In this document: positions 1-9,343 of the stretch, one piece after another
Layout of the letters: every line of letters starts with the position of its first letter
How positions within the stretch are numbered: position 1 is the first letter of the stretch
Origin: Pratylenchus scribneri
Taxonomy: Eukaryota > Nematoda > Chromadorea > Rhabditida > Pratylenchidae
Reading direction: 5' to 3'
Length of the DNA stretch: 64,000 bases
Assembly (NCBI GenBank): GCA_030063045.1
Contig: JAQSEB010000059.1
Coordinates: 2,914,001 to 2,978,000, forward strand
Program-made: the position numbers and the translations under genes
The notes under the pieces: generated by a model
Databases searched by the model: none
Told to the model about the DNA's origin: nothing
The model's input: the letters and a program-made list of their open reading frames with translations, nothing else

Positions 1-1606
1 CGGAAATGCGATCGATGACTTGGAAAGAAGGGAATAATTAATTAATTAATTAATTAATTGGGGTAAGATTTACCTTTAATATAAATTGTGATTGGAGGAC
101 TGGTCAAAACGACGAGGAAAAGTTGGCCACCAAAAAAGCCGAAAAGAATGCCAGCAATCCATTGGCCAAGGATTACCTTTTTCACATCTAAATTTAATTA
201 GGAATAAATTCATTTATTTTTATTTCCCACTTATTCGGTCATGAGTGTTTTCTTCATTCAACATTCCAAGAGCAATTGCCTAAATTAAAACACAAATAGT
301 ATTCCCACATTTTTGAGTCTTACTGTTGGCAAAACAATGAAGAATAGGAAAATGGCAGTACTGATCGTTTTTTGAAGGGATCTTGAGTCCGAAATGCCAT
401 CCAAATAATCATTTTTGTAATGGGGAAGTCGACGATGCAAATCGAGGAGGAGGCCACGGCCCGGAAACCATTTTGGCCACTAAAAATGATTTATTTCCTA
501 CATCATTTTTCCTCATTCCCTCAACTTTTTTATTTGCTTCCAATTCTGGCCGTTTATTCCCTTCTCTTTTATTCCCATTTTCCGCCAGTTGTTTTGCCTT
601 TTCCCTAATTGCGCCAATAAATTGTGCCTCATTTTCGGCATTTGCCAATTCATTTCGCAAAATTGGATCTGCCAAAATTGTGCCAAATGTTCGAACAATT
701 TCCGATGCCGATTTTGTTTCTTTCTTTATTTTAATTTCATTTATTTTTAATTCAATATTAATTCACCTGTTTAAGAGGGGCAATGACTAATAAAATGAAT
801 CGAACATCGGTGAGGCCATGGCCAAAATTTGTGGGGGCATGGAGGCGGGCAAAGCCAATTCGTGGACTTGAAATTTTCTCGAGGGAACAACTTTATGGAT
901 GGATGGATGGCATTATTTTTGAATGCTTTTAAGGGCTTACTAAAGGCCAAACCAACTTTCATCCTCCACCAAAATGTTTTCTTGCCCATTTGTCCAAATT
1001 GACTGCAAATATTCCTTCAATGCTAAAATGATCATTCATTTGGCCAATTTCCATATCAAATAATTTACCATTGCTTCCAAAATATTCCCCACCAATTTGG
1101 GTGAATATTTTTGGCCGAATATTCCCAAATGGGATATATTGATGGGAATTGGGCGATCCCATTTTCCCTTTTGTCAATTTCCTTTTCTCGTCCAAAAAGA
1201 ATGTTGTCGGTTTTTCCTCAATCATTCTGTAAAAAAAACGTAAAAAATGAACGGAATATTGGACACCGAATTAAAATTTTCTCCAATTCAGTTTCTTCAA
1301 CATCAATTAAAACGGAGCAATAATTTCCTAAATAATTTTCAACATCCATTTGGCCTCGAATTTCCCCATAGAAGTCTTTTGAATTGAGCAATTTTTGACT
1401 GCGTGCAATCAATTTTGGGAGTAATTGAAAATTCGAGTCATTTTTTGATGAATCGGATGAACAAATTGTGGAGCCAATTTCTATAAAATTAGATTCGAAT
1501 TGAGGGCACATCATTTTGGCTGACCATTTGAAGGCGACAATTCTTCCTCCGTTTCCGTTCCATTTTCACCCAATTTATTGTCAATATTTAAATGAATTAT
1601 TGCCAT
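1..1606 (-). CDS. SLC4 family anion/bicarbonate transporter, N-terminal part (runs off the left edge)
   Basis: A plasma-membrane Cl-/HCO3- exchanger or Na+/HCO3- cotransporter of the SLC4 family (abts genes in C. elegans). Read on the minus strand, the exons give the cytoplasmic band-3 domain: an acidic start, a segment ending in ETELEKILIRMIEEKP, then FARLHAPTNFGHGLTDVRF, which fits the conserved SLC4 block before 'FILLGP'. Next comes FGTILADPILRNELANAENE. The family's 'RDIRRRYPxYxSDxxDA' linker appears as YKNDYLDGISDSRSLQKT near 340-420, followed by the first membrane segment (AIFLFFIVLPTV). A second membrane segment, ILFGFFGGQLFLVVL, lies near 70-150. The window ends there, so the transport core is missing. 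I start at the ATG at 1606, joined by a 50-bp intron to the next exon; an ATG at 1514 is an alternative. Family assignment is good; the substrate is not predicted. Confidence 0.72.
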
Positions 1607-2330
1607 ATTTTTACAAAATTAAATGGGAAATTGGAATAGAATAAATATATATGGGAAATTATGTAATTTATATAAATAGAAGAGGGATTGAATAAAGTAA
1701 CCCGTTTTATATTGGAAAATGACGTCAAGAAAACCATTTTTAAAAGAAAAATGACGAAGAAGTGAGCAACAAAGTTCACAATTCAGAATTTGAGAGAAGA
1801 AATATTTGATGGTTTAATATAAAATGAAAAATTGGGAAGAACGGACGAATGGCAATGAATTTCAGCAGATCAGTAGACAAAAATGATCCCATTTTTGGGG
1901 GATAACCATAATTTGGGATTAAAAGAATGGCCCATAAAAATGGCATATCAGCCCCCTCGAATTGTTTTGAATAAAATTGAAATTTTATTATATTCAAAAA
2001 AAATGCACATTTATTTGATATTTGATACCCTTACCCACCAAATTATAATCCACAATAATTTTATTTTTTTTATTGAACAAAACAATTTCATTGAAGGAAA
2101 CTGATAAAAATTGGGAAGGGAAACAAAGTTAATGATTATTATTTTGTGAATTATTTGGCCACAAAATGTTTACTGTCGATTTGGGCAAATTGAGAAAAAG
2201 AAGAAGATGATAATGGGAAAGGAAAGAATCACAAAATAATCAACCACATTGATAAAGGCCCCTTCAAAAGCAATGGACCATTCACTTCGAAAATCATTTT
2301 GTTCGGACCAATTCATTTTGTTTTTTCCTT
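1607..2330. other. Divergent intergenic region
   Basis: This AT-rich spacer lies between two divergently transcribed genes (SLC4 on minus, transthyretin-like on plus), so it should hold both promoters. Short open frames occur, but none has splice support or family resemblance. I see no repeat structure beyond A/T runs. Confidence 0.5.
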
Positions 2331-3069
2331 ATGGCCTTTTCTTCTTCATTTACTCTTTTATTTCTTTTTGCCATTTTTTCTACCACTTTTGCCGTTCGAA
2401 CACAGTCAATTGCGGTCAAAGGGAAATTAAAATGCGGGGATGCGCCGGCACGGAATGTTCGTGTCAAATTATTCGACGAGGATGGGGGTTGCCCGAAATG
2501 GGAATAAAATGGAGTGAATTTATTTTATAGGACCCGATCCGGATGATTTGCTGGAAGCTGGTTATCTTATTAGAAGGAAATTCGATTAATAAATATATTT
2601 CAATTCTAATTAAAGGGTACACCGATTCAATGGGCAGTTTCAATTTGAAGGGGGCCACGACGGAGACAACCAACATTGATGTTGTCTTCAAGGCAAATTC
2701 ATTCATTTTACATTAGAAATGACCATATAATTTTTGTTTTTCAGATTTACCATGATTGGTTTGTATTCTCTTTTTCAAAATTTTAAATTCATTTTTTAGC
2801 GATGATGGCATCAAAGTAAGCTGAATTCATTTCCCTCATCTACAAAATAATCCCCCTTTCTCCAAAATTTTTATTTTCAGCCTGGATCCCGCAAAGTTCG
2901 ATTCAAAATTCCCAATTCATATGTCACCGAAGGCCAAAATCCAAGGAAAACCTTCGATTTGGGGACAATAAATTTGGAAACAGTTTTTGCCGATGAAGAA
3001 CGCGAATTGATTGTTAGCAAGAAGAAACGCCATTTGCATCAGACATTCAATTTCTTCAGCCATTTTTAA
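2331..3069 (+). CDS. Transthyretin-like (TTL/TTR-52-type) secreted protein
   Basis: A small secreted protein of the nematode transthyretin-like family, whose members act as extracellular carriers or bridging factors. The ATG at 2331 opens a signal peptide (MAFSSSFTLLFLFAIFSTTFA), followed directly by the family start RTQSIAVKGKLKCGDAPARN. Five or so exons joined in phase give VRVKLFDEDGGPDPDDLLEA, GYTDSMGSFNLKGATTE, then VFKIYHDCDDGIKPGSRKVR, and finish with NLETVFADEERELI and a basic tail ending NFFSHF. The hallmark order (CGxxP, KLxDxDxxPDDLL, GYTDxxGxFxLxG, KIYHDC) is complete. Two cysteines, in KCGD and HDCDD, fit the family disulphide. Introns are 40-60 bp with GT/AG ends. I found no frameshift or loss. 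Which ttr member it is cannot be told. Confidence 0.9.
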
Positions 3070-3104
3070 GCAAAAATACATTTATTTTGGCAATTTGAGA
3101 TTGA

Positions 3105-4013
3105 TCATTTAATGAATTTACATCTGATAAAAATGAATAAAATGAAAATGAGGAAAATGGGGAACAATAATGGATGAACGGTTGATGCGGAGGAGGAAAG
3201 GGAGGGAGGGTTAAATGGTCGACGAATTTGTTCCACATTTTGGCCAATCCCATAGAAATTTGCATCGAATAAATGTTCGCACCTGGGACCATGGAAATTT
3301 GGTGCACATCTGTTTTTGAAAAATGGAAAAATGATGAAATTATTTTGATGGGACTGACCTGCAAAATGGAAGCAAAAATCGACCACTATTATTCCCTTCA
3401 GACATCAATTCCAACAATGGATTATAGCATTGGCCACCATTGAAACAATATAACTGAATATTGAGTTGGAGGAATTAATTTTTTAACATAATGGAATCAA
3501 ATCCTCAATTACAATCTTAAAATTACAATTACTTTCCGTAAAATAAACAATTAAACAAACATGTTTTTTCTGGTTGGATATTGAGTTTGTGGGAATAATT
3601 TTTTAACATAATGGAATCAAAAAGAATCAAACTAAGCCCAATCTTTAATCTCACCTGATCATAAGGTCGAGAACAGGGAAAAATTTGTAGACCATTTTGA
3701 GGAATGCCATTGGACAATTGAATTCCATGGAATTTGATTTGGAATTGAGGCAAATTTAGATATGGAATTTGAGTAGGTGAACATGGATCTAAAATGAAGA
3801 ATGAATGAGGATGCCAAAGGCAATTCTCCCACATCTTCGAAATTGGCGCATTCCAATGGATTCATCCAATGTTGAATTCGCCTCCTTCGGGGATGAAGTT
3901 GTTGGCAGTGGCATTATTGTTGATGAATTCATTTTTATTTGTTTATTATTATTCCCAACAAATCGTCGTTTCCTTCTACCAATTGGGGGCATTCTCCTCC
4001 AATTGATGGGCAT
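3105..4013 (-). CDS. EGF-domain transmembrane ligand, LIN-3/EGF-like (N-terminus incomplete)
   Basis: On the minus strand three exons join in phase into a single complete EGF domain followed by a membrane span and a very short tail. Exon 3 ends FPCSRPYDQ. The next exon (about 3455-3363) gives LYCFNGGQCYNPLLELMSEG and ends LLPFC. The last begins RCAPNFHGPRCEHLFDANFY. The cysteines follow C-x8-C-x5-C-x(20+)-C-x-C-x8-C, the EGF pattern. After a Ser/Pro linker comes the hydrophobic stretch PLLFPIFLIFILFIFI, then RCKFIK and the stop at 3105. Upstream, an exon from the ATG at 4013 holds GRRKRRFVGNNN, a furin-like basic site, joined by a 44-bp intron. One EGF domain next to the membrane with a tiny cytosolic tail resembles LIN-3, Spitz and TGF-alpha. 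No signal peptide is visible at 4013, so one or more 5' exons probably lie at 4014-4600. Confidence 0.62.
3470..3625. repeat. Short direct duplication inside an intron of the EGF-like gene
   Basis: A stretch of about 45 bp near 3460-3505 (containing TTTTTTAACATAATGGAATC) recurs near 3580-3625 with a few changes, about 120 bp away in the same orientation. Both lie in the intron before the first EGF exon. Confidence 0.6.
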
Positions 4014-5303
4014 GAATATTTATTTGGTGGGTGGGTGTTGATCGCTCACATCAAACAAACAAATATGCCCTCGACTCAATTGCCAATCCAATTGAAGTGG
4101 TCAATTATTCATTCAATATTGGCGGATTTCCTCTTTGTTGATCCTTTTTGGATGGTTTAGGGGTTAATTGAGAAGTGTAGTTTGGTGGGGGGGGGGGGGG
4201 ATAACGCAGAAATGTGAATATTTTGGAAAAAAAATTGGAAGTGGATTACATATATTGGTTTTTAAGGGGATTGTTGATTTAATAGAGTCTATGAAACAAA
4301 CCTATTTTCTCTCATTTGAATTCCTTTTGCCCCATTCTAGCGTTTTTCTTTCCTTCTTTTGTTGGCAAAAAAATGGCCCGAAAAAAGAATTTGTTGGTTG
4401 GCTCGCGAATTGTGCAACAGGTGCGGGGAAAATGATTGGGGGGAATTGAATGGGACAGCAGCAGCAGCCGATTGTTAGCATGGATTATTGTTTGGAGGAC
4501 GAACAACCGCCGGTAATGGCAATTGGACATTGAAAATGGGAATTGGCAATTGAACACGGAAAATGGGGGAATGAATGAATATGATCCATTCATTGCCCTA
4601 AACTAAACCATTGTTTAGTAGGTTTAATAAATGAGAAAAAAAGGCTAGCATGAGTTAGGATTCTGTAAATTGAGAATTGCTTTTGACTTTGCCTGCAGCA
4701 GTTTATCCTCTGCCAATTTCCCCTTCCTTTTAAGGAAAATTGCCCACCGGTTCCTTTTCTTCCTTTCAAGCACCATTCAATTCATTCAAACACGACAATT
4801 TTGTGGAGGATGGTCGATGTCATGGTCTGTTAAGCATTGGCAAATAAATGGGAATACAAAAGGAGAAACTCGGTTCGATCCTATCTTCTTCATGGCGTTG
4901 GGAATTAATCTGCTGCTTGCTGTTTGTTTGAGGTAAGACGGCTGCCGCGAAAGGGTCGGTCGACCGAATTTGGTAAAAAAATTAGAATGACCTCTACTTC
5001 AGCATAACAAAGGCAACTTTGTTTGCGAATTTGCCAATCCATGTGAATTCTTTGAGAATTAGAACTTCCGGCGGCAGTTTAACATATTATTAAATTAGTC
5101 TATATAATTGAATGAAAGATATCATATAATTGTATTGTTTTAATTGATATATTCCTCCAATTTATGTTCCAATAATTTGACATTCTTTTAAGTTAAATTT
5201 CTGAATTCTTTTCTGTGATTATGCTGACACAATTAAATCATAAAATTTACAATATTTATTTTTCATTCACTCAATATGTATTTTGTATTTAGTGAGATAC
5301 GCT
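4014..5303. other. Gene-poor stretch between the EGF-like gene and the minisatellite
   Basis: The left part (4014-4600) probably holds undetected 5' exons and the promoter of the minus-strand EGF-like gene. It includes a 14-base G run near 4187-4200. Beyond 4600 I see only short open frames without signatures and AT-rich filler. Confidence 0.4.
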
Positions 5304-6020
5304 ATGGGTTTATGCTTTGATAATGGCACTGTTATGTGAGATTCCGTGGGGTTTTTATGCTTTGATAATGGCACTGTTATGTGAGATTCCGTGGGGTTTT
5401 TATGCTTTGATAATAGCTCTGTTATGTGAGATTCCGTGGGGTTTTTATGCTTTGATAATAACTCTGTTATGTGAGATTCCGTGGGGTTTTTATGCTTTGG
5501 CAGTGGTAATGTGAGATTCTGTGGGGTTTTTATGCTTTGATAATGGCACTGTTATGTGAGATTCTGTGGGGTTTTTATGCTTTGGCAGTGGTAATGTGAG
5601 ATTCTGTGGGGTTTTTATGCTTTGATAATAGCTCTGTTATGTGAGATTCCGTGGGGTTTTTATGCTTTGGCAGTGGTAATGTGAGATTCTGTGGGGTTTT
5701 TATGCTTTGATAATAGCTCTGTTATGTGAGATTCTGTGGGGTTTTTATGCTTTGGAAGTGGCATTGTTATGTGAGATTCTGTGGGGTTTTTATGCTTTGG
5801 AAGTGGCATTGTTATGTGAGATTCTGTGGGGTTTTTATGCTTTGGCAGTGGCATTGTTATGTGAGATTCTGTGGGGTTTTTATGCTTTGATAATAGCACT
5901 GTTATGTGAGATTCTGTGGGGTTTTTATGCTTTGATAATAGCTCTGTTATGTGAGATTCCGTGGGGTTTTTATGCTTTGGAAGTGGCATTGTTATGTGAG
6001 ATTCTGTGGGGGTTTATGAA
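5304..6020. repeat. 45-bp minisatellite, about 16 copies
   Basis: A tandem array with a 45-bp unit built around TGTGAGATTCCGTGGGGTTT followed by TTATGCTTTG. Units alternate between versions carrying GATAATGGCACTGTTA, GATAATAGCTCTGTTA and GAAGTGGCATTGTTA, plus a shorter unit carrying GGCAGTGGTAA. The order of variants is mixed, which suggests unequal exchange or conversion. Because 45 is a multiple of three, long frames stay open on both strands: a hydrophobic 15-residue repeat on plus, and a hydrophilic KHKNPTESHIT repeat on minus. I treat this as a satellite, not a gene. Confidence 0.92.
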
Positions 6021-6101
6021 AAGGTGGACAAAATGGTGTTGAGAAGAATAAATTTATAGTAATGCACTCAAACAGGGCCCGTATGCAAAGAAAATTGTAA
6101 G

Positions 6102-6149
6102 GTTATTTGACAACGGGTTCGTTGTTCGTTGTCATTTAACAACGAACCC
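6102..6149. repeat. Interleaved inverted repeats (possible pseudoknot-type fold)
   Basis: GTTATTTGACAACG (6102-6115) is nearly complementary to CGTTGTCATTTAAC (6127-6140), 12 of 14 positions. GGGTTCGTTGT (6115-6125) is perfectly complementary to ACAACGAACCC (6139-6149). The arms alternate A-B-A'-B'. They lie just right of the minisatellite and 3' of the kinase gene. Confidence 0.6.
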
Positions 6150-6425
6150 TGGTCCGAGGCCAGGTAAATGAAATACCTAAAACCTTAACTAATCAAACAA
6201 GCGAAATGATATAAAATTTTATAATTTCAATTTTATTCACATGTACAAAAAAAATACAAATACGAAGGAAAAATGCACAATAATTAGGCGAGTTTGAATC
6301 AGGGAAATACAACTAATGCGAAGGAAACAATAATTGGATATGAGTATGGATTGGGAAAATGTGAGGAACAACACAAAACAATATTTGGGGGTGAGACTTT
6401 GTTATCTTCCATCTTCTTGTCATTG

Positions 6426-7499
6426 TCACTTGTTTGATTTGCTGCTCCGGTCCTTGCTGCTCCTGTCGCCATACCGCGCCTGCATCCATTCGAGAACTAA
6501 AAAAGAAAATTGAAATTAATGTATTTTAAAACCACTTACTTGATTGCACGTAGTCGGCAAATTCCTTGGGCACCTCATTGTTGAACTTGAGCCGCTCGCC
6601 TTTCATCACCTAAAAATTAAGGAAATTAAAAGAAGTAAAAAGATAAATTATAACATAAAACATACCTTTATGGCCACCTCGTTGTTGTTCGGAATGTGCG
6701 CGTAAGGTGCCTTCGCATTTTCGAATATTTCCCAGCTGAGGATGCCAAAGGCCCAGACGTCCGTCTTTTTGGTGCAGATCCGCTCCTTCATCGTCTCTGG
6801 TGCTAACCATTTGATCGGTAGCCGCTGGTTCGTGTCCAATTTGATGCTTCGCTTCTCCCTTGTCAGCTCCCGGGCCAGTCCAAAGTCTGCGATCTTCACC
6901 TTAAAATTCAAATTTTAATGCTACCATCCCCGTTCCCAGCAATTAAACCGACCTTATCTTCGCTGAACAGGCAATTCCGAGCGGCAATATCGCAATGTAT
7001 GACGTTCTTCTCGTGCAGATGGGCCAATCCCGCCGCGGCTCCCATGCACATGAAGGTTTTTGCATTGACGTGCCTTGTGTGTTGCTGAAGATAGTCCTTG
7101 AGCGCTCCGTTGGTGGCCAATTCCATGACGATCATCAGGGGTTCCTCTCCGACAGCAACACCTGAAAAAATATTTATTAGAAACAAATTTTTAATTACCC
7201 AAAAATCACTTACCGTGGAATTGGATGACGTTCGGCGGGTGGGTGAATTTGCGCATTATCCGGGCCTCGTTCATCGGTTGTCCTTTGTAGATGACGGAGA
7301 GCACAAATGATCGCTTATCACCAGCATTCTCTTCGGATTTGCGCACGAGGAAGTCTCCATTTTGTTTGAGCATTGTGACAGCGTCTTCTCTGGGTAGCTG
7401 AAATTGAAAGGGAATTTGGCGTTGAATTATTAAGAAAATCTGACTCACCAAACCATGATAAAATTTGAGTTGCCACAGCTCCTTGTCGGTTTCTGGCAT
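6426..7499 (-). CDS. Fer-like SH2/tyrosine-kinase protein lacking the kinase N-lobe (likely pseudokinase)
   Basis: The protein starts MPETDKELWQLKFYHGLLPR at the ATG at 7499. This is the start of an SH2 domain, with NGDFLVRKSE holding the phosphotyrosine-binding arginine. After RSFVLSVIYKGQ the frame runs straight into MNEARIMRKFTHPPNVIQFHG, the alpha-C/beta-4 region of a Fer-family kinase. The second half of SH2 and the glycine loop plus the VAVK lysine are therefore absent, with no splice signal at the join. The rest is conserved: MELATNGALKDYLQQ, HCDIAARNC (family HRDIAARN), DFGLAREL, PIKWLAPET, TDVWAFGILSWEIF. The last exon ends YVQSILEWMQARYGDR and a Ser/Lys tail, shorter than usual. Four introns of about 40-60 bp split it. 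Loss of the ATP-anchoring lysine and HCD in place of HRD predict little or no activity. A decaying pseudogene is possible, but the frame is fully open. Confidence 0.82.
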
Positions 7500-7604
7500 T
7501 GTCGTCGATTGGCGGCTTGATGGTGCAGACGGGAATAGTTTCTGTTTTGTGTTGCGGCGAGTCCTTGGTTGAGTTGTTGTGGATTCACAAGCCAAATCAC
7601 TGCC

Positions 7605-7613
7605 CTTTTTATA
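7605..7613 (-). promoter_or_regulatory. TATA-box-like element upstream of the SH2/kinase gene
   Basis: On the minus strand GATATAAAAAGGGC reads toward the kinase gene, about 105 bp before its ATG at 7499. The TATAAAAA core followed by GGG looks like a canonical TATA element. No transcription start was observed. Confidence 0.4.
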
Positions 7614-7861
7614 TCAATATTCAATCAGCAAACAGCAATTGTATGCTGTCAAAATTTTCAACTACTGTAACAAATACACGTAGATGGTAGATATAGTAAA
7701 CTTTTGTACTTTTCTTTTTGCGTTGCGATGTTCGTGATCGATTTAGTATAAAAACAATTAATTTAGAAAGAAGAGATCATTCATCTTCCCAATCCCAACC
7801 CAATCCCAAATATAAATTCAACTATTTATTCCTTGCCTGCAATAAACTATTGTCCGACAAC

Positions 7862-8452
7862 ATGGCATGTAAGTTATCTACATATTACCCAAAATCTTAA
7901 CTAATTCATTTTCAATTTGCAGATAATGTTCCCGGCATGGTCATTCTGCTCATCCTCTTCCTGCTCTTCATGGCGCTGTTGATATTTTGTTGCTGCTACT
8001 GCTACTGCAAAAAACTCGAGGCAGAAGGAAAAACGGCCGCAATGCAAAAACGTCAACGACAACAGCAACAAAAAGAAGGCAAGCAACCACCTGCAGGGCC
8101 ACAGCATTTCCACCAAACTGTCATCAACCGACCTCCTGCTGCTGCACCAATGCCACTTCCGCCGCCACCACCGCCATTAATTGGTTAGTTTAAATTGAAT
8201 TTATGGTCGAATTTAATAATTTTCAATTTTTCAGTGAATTCTCAACCTGCTCCCATCCGAATCAACATTGAGCCGACGACAATTGTCCTGCCCGCACAAG
8301 AAGAAAGCAGCAGCACCACCGACGACCGGAGCCACAATTCCAAAAAGAAGAACCACCACAAGAAGGCAAAACAACGAAGACACAACAGAAGCAGCAGCAC
8401 CCGAAGTCATCAAGAAGACGATAAACGAGATGTTGGTTGGATTGATCTGTGA
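7862..8452 (+). CDS. Small single-pass membrane protein with Gln/Pro-rich and basic tail, unknown function
   Basis: Three exons. ATG plus seven bases (7862-7868) splice at GTAAGT to exon 2 at about 7922, giving MAYNVPGM. A strong membrane span follows (VILLILFLLFMALLIF) and ends in a cysteine cluster, CCCYCYC, likely palmitoylated at the membrane face. The cytosolic or luminal tail is Gln-rich (QKRQRQQQQKEGKQ), then Pro-rich (MPLPPPPPPLI, a candidate SH3/EVH1 ligand). After the second intron it becomes Ser/His/Lys-rich (HSKKKNHHKKAKQRRHNR). It stops at 8452 after DVGWIDL. I do not recognise a family. Its short N-terminus, single span and long charged tail suggest a membrane-anchored adaptor; that is inference only. 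It is transcribed divergently from the SH2/kinase gene. Confidence 0.7.
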
Positions 8453-8462
8453 TATTGTCCTA

Positions 8463-8640
8463 TTTTCCCCATCATATATTGCTGTTTTGATTTTCCCCAT
8501 CATATATTGTTGTTTTGATTTTCCCCATCATATATTGTTGTTTTGATTTTCCCCATCATATATTGTTGTTTTGATTTTCCCCATCATATATTGTTGTTTT
8601 GATTTTCCCCATCATATATTGTTGTTTTGCTTGTTGTTGT
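8463..8640. repeat. 28-bp tandem repeat, about 6 copies
   Basis: The unit is TTTTCCCCATCATATATTGT followed by TGTTTTGA (28 bp), repeated with almost no divergence just after the stop codon of the preceding gene, probably in its 3' UTR. The near identity of copies implies recent expansion. Confidence 0.9.
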
Positions 8641-9343
8641 AATATTATTTCCTGCTATAATTATTTTTCAAAACATGTGATAAAATTATGTTATTAATTT
8701 TTGCAATATTTGATTCACATATCTCATTTTAAAGATGTATATATTTTATTTGTCGAAAGGAATCACAAATTTATTTGCTTATGAGTATTCCATAATGTCG
8801 AATAAAAAATCTCCGTTAATAATTGTTAGTACCCGAATTGAACAAGGAATGATGCTAAAAGCTATAAATCATTCAAATTTAATAAAATAATAAATAAAAC
8901 ACATTGTGATTTGTTTTAATTGAAACAAAGAAATCCTTCCCAAATATTGCTGTAAACAGCAAATTCTGTTAAGGAATTATTTTATGAGCTTGCAGTTCAA
9001 AATAAATATTCCATTTCCTCTAACATAAGATTCCAATTTAATTATATCCAAAGCCACACATTCATTTCAATCCACATTAAATATTTTATTTTCCCATCAG
9101 CAGCAAAAAAGCTTTACTAAAACATTTTCGAGGTAAATGAAATATAATATAATTTTCCCTCCTCCAAAATCCACAATTAAGATTAAGATTGATTAGAGCT
9201 TTAGGGAAAGAGGGCAACTTACTTTTTGAAAAAATTTTTTGACAAAATGAATATGTATTTTGTATTTATTACTGATTACCTTACAGGATGTCCGATCAAG
9301 ACCGAGCTGATTAATAAGTTTCTAGAAATTCTTTGTGAACAAC
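8641..9343. other. AT-rich intergenic region upstream of glutamyl-tRNA synthetase
   Basis: No supported gene lies here. Open frames from 9226 reach into the first glutamyl-tRNA synthetase exon in a different frame and are not supported. Confidence 0.5.

Noticed and set aside
1776..1997. Short minus-strand frame between SLC4 and the transthyretin-like gene
   Set aside because: Composition is AT-driven, with no motif, signal peptide or splice pattern. It lies in a divergent promoter region.
4868..4882. GGTTCGATCC resembling a tRNA T-loop (B-box)
   Set aside because: No partner acceptor, D or anticodon arms can be drawn around it, and there is no A-box at the right distance.
5304..6020. Possible CRISPR array or coding repeat protein
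   Set aside because: There are no unique spacers between repeats and the host is a eukaryote. Open frames on both strands follow from a 45-bp period and lack a start/stop context or splice support.
8231..8503. Minus-strand hydrophobic frame over the small membrane-protein gene
   Set aside because: It is the antisense shadow of the Ser/Lys/His-rich exon of the plus-strand gene.
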